Shown here piece by piece: positions 63,454 to 64,000 of a stretch of DNA of 64,000 nt. The position numbers and the translations under genes were made by a program. Source of the DNA: Clostridium bornimense (GTDB lineage Bacteria > Bacillota > Clostridia > Clostridiales > Clostridiaceae); NCBI RefSeq assembly GCF_000577895.1, contig NZ_HG917868.1, positions 2,046,001-2,110,000 on the forward strand, written 5' to 3'. Position 1 is the stretch's first letter. Every line of letters starts with the position of its first letter. The notes under the pieces are model-generated. The model did no database searches, was not told where the DNA came from, and was given only the letters and a program-made list of their open reading frames with translations.

Positions 63454-64000
63454 ATTAATACTACCTTTTCCTCTATTGAATTTCCTTTTAAGTATTCTTT
63501 TACTTCTAAAGGTTTTTTATTTGGAAATTGAATTTTCTTTATTAATAACACTTTATCCCCTGTTGCTACACGAATTCCATCATTATTAGCCTTTAAGATA
63601 GTGCCTGGTGTTTCATTACATTTTTCATCTAATGGAGTTGTTTCATATATCTTTACTACTTGATTATTATATATAGTTGTAGCTATAGGCCATGGATTTA
63701 CTCCTCTTACTAAGTTATGAATTTCCACCGCTGTTTTATTCCAATTTATTTTTCCAGTTTCCTTAGACAACATAGAAGCATAGTTAGATAAGCTATCATC
63801 TTGTTTTTCAGGCACTATATCACCTTTCACAAATTTGTCTATAGTTTCTAGCAATAGCTTTCCACCTTCTACCATTAGAATATCATGTAATTGCCCTGCT
63901 GTCATGTTTTCTGTGATTTCAACTTCTTGTTTTAAAAGCATATCACCTTCATCTAAAGCTACATCCATAAGCATAGTTGTATTTCCAGATACTTTTTCAC
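63450..64000 (-). CDS. fmt: Methionyl-tRNA formyltransferase, C-terminal part (cut by window edge)
   Basis: An open frame reaches the window end, giving about 183 C-terminal residues (VKKVSGNTTMLMDVALDEGDML... visible at the edge). TTMLMDVALDEGDMLLK and GKINWNKTAVEIHNLVRGVNPWPIA identify the end of the catalytic domain and the OB-fold C-terminal domain of Fmt. It formylates initiator Met-tRNA. First visible gene of the fmt-rsmB-rlmN-prpC-prkC-rsgA-rpe-thiN run. Confidence 0.93.
   Translation of the reverse strand, partial: EKVSGNTTMLMDVALDEGDMLLKQEVEITENMTAGQLHDILMVEGGKLLLETIDKFVKGDIVPEKQDDSLSNYASMLSKETGKINWNKTAVEIHNLVRGVNPWPIATTIYNNQVVKIYETTPLDEKCNETPGTILKANNDGIRVATGDKVLLIKKIQFPNKKPLEVKEYLKGNSIEEKVVLI

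Noticed and set aside
1-64000. tRNA and rRNA genes
   Set aside because: No cloverleaf-like GGTTCGAATCC-type segments or rRNA signatures were noticed on either strand when reading the intergenic regions.

Overview
The window is about 28-30% GC by eye. It encodes sporulation proteins (SpoVS, SpoVM, YlbJ, a CwlD-like amidase, CotH) and shows Bacillus/Clostridium-type gene order and AGGAGG ribosome binding sites. Together these point to an endospore-forming, low-GC Firmicute, most likely Clostridium sensu stricto (cluster I). I cannot name the species from sequence alone. No rRNA, tRNA, CRISPR array, insertion sequence or prophage was recognised.

Layout. Positions 1-21 kb are a loosely packed, mostly minus-strand region of single genes: a truncated FUSC-like membrane protein, CstA, a CobW-type GTPase, an SDR dehydrogenase, a Tim44-like protein, an MFS exporter, a DEDDh exonuclease, oleate hydratase, an NhaC-type antiporter, DedA, a SAM-riboswitch-controlled metY, Aat, a CarD-like regulator and an LSKTGG-anchored beta-propeller surface protein. 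Between these genes lie at least six copies of a composite interspersed repeat with inverted TGTGCC-type ends and internal hairpins. One more copy lies near 48.4 kb.

Positions 21-38 kb hold an FMN-dependent glutamate-synthase-like enzyme, then an NAD-salvage operon (NrtR regulator, PRPP synthetase, nicotinamidase, nicotinamide phosphoribosyltransferase). Next comes a three-gene VTC polyphosphate polymerase / DUF4956 / CotH operon, preceded by four TTAACA-like direct repeats at an exact 11-bp period (a PhoP-box-like array). A divergent AgrC-like kinase / LytTR regulator pair follows, then a 1399-aa secreted LSKTGG-anchored alpha-amylase/pullulanase and a cell-wall amidase.

Positions 38.7-64 kb are a conserved housekeeping block transcribed almost entirely on the minus strand, matching the Bacillus ylo/ylb regions: fmt-rsmB-rlmN-prpC-prkC-rsgA-rpe-thiN-spoVM | rpmB | yloU-fakA | recG | rsmD-coaD-coiled-coil | ylbJ | PadR-DUF2812 | tmcAL | pta-ackA | yceD-rpmF | plsX-acpP-rnc-radical SAM-spoVS. 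The 24-codon spoVM gene, too short for ordinary ORF calling, sits in its syntenic place between thiN and rpmB with a sigma-E-like promoter.

The most interesting signals are the composite repeat family with covarying hairpins, the PhoP-box-like array at the polyphosphate/CotH operon, the self-contained NAD-salvage cassette with a degenerate Nudix regulator, and the shared LSKTGG sorting signal on two large surface proteins. I did not see an obviously new defence or mobile system.
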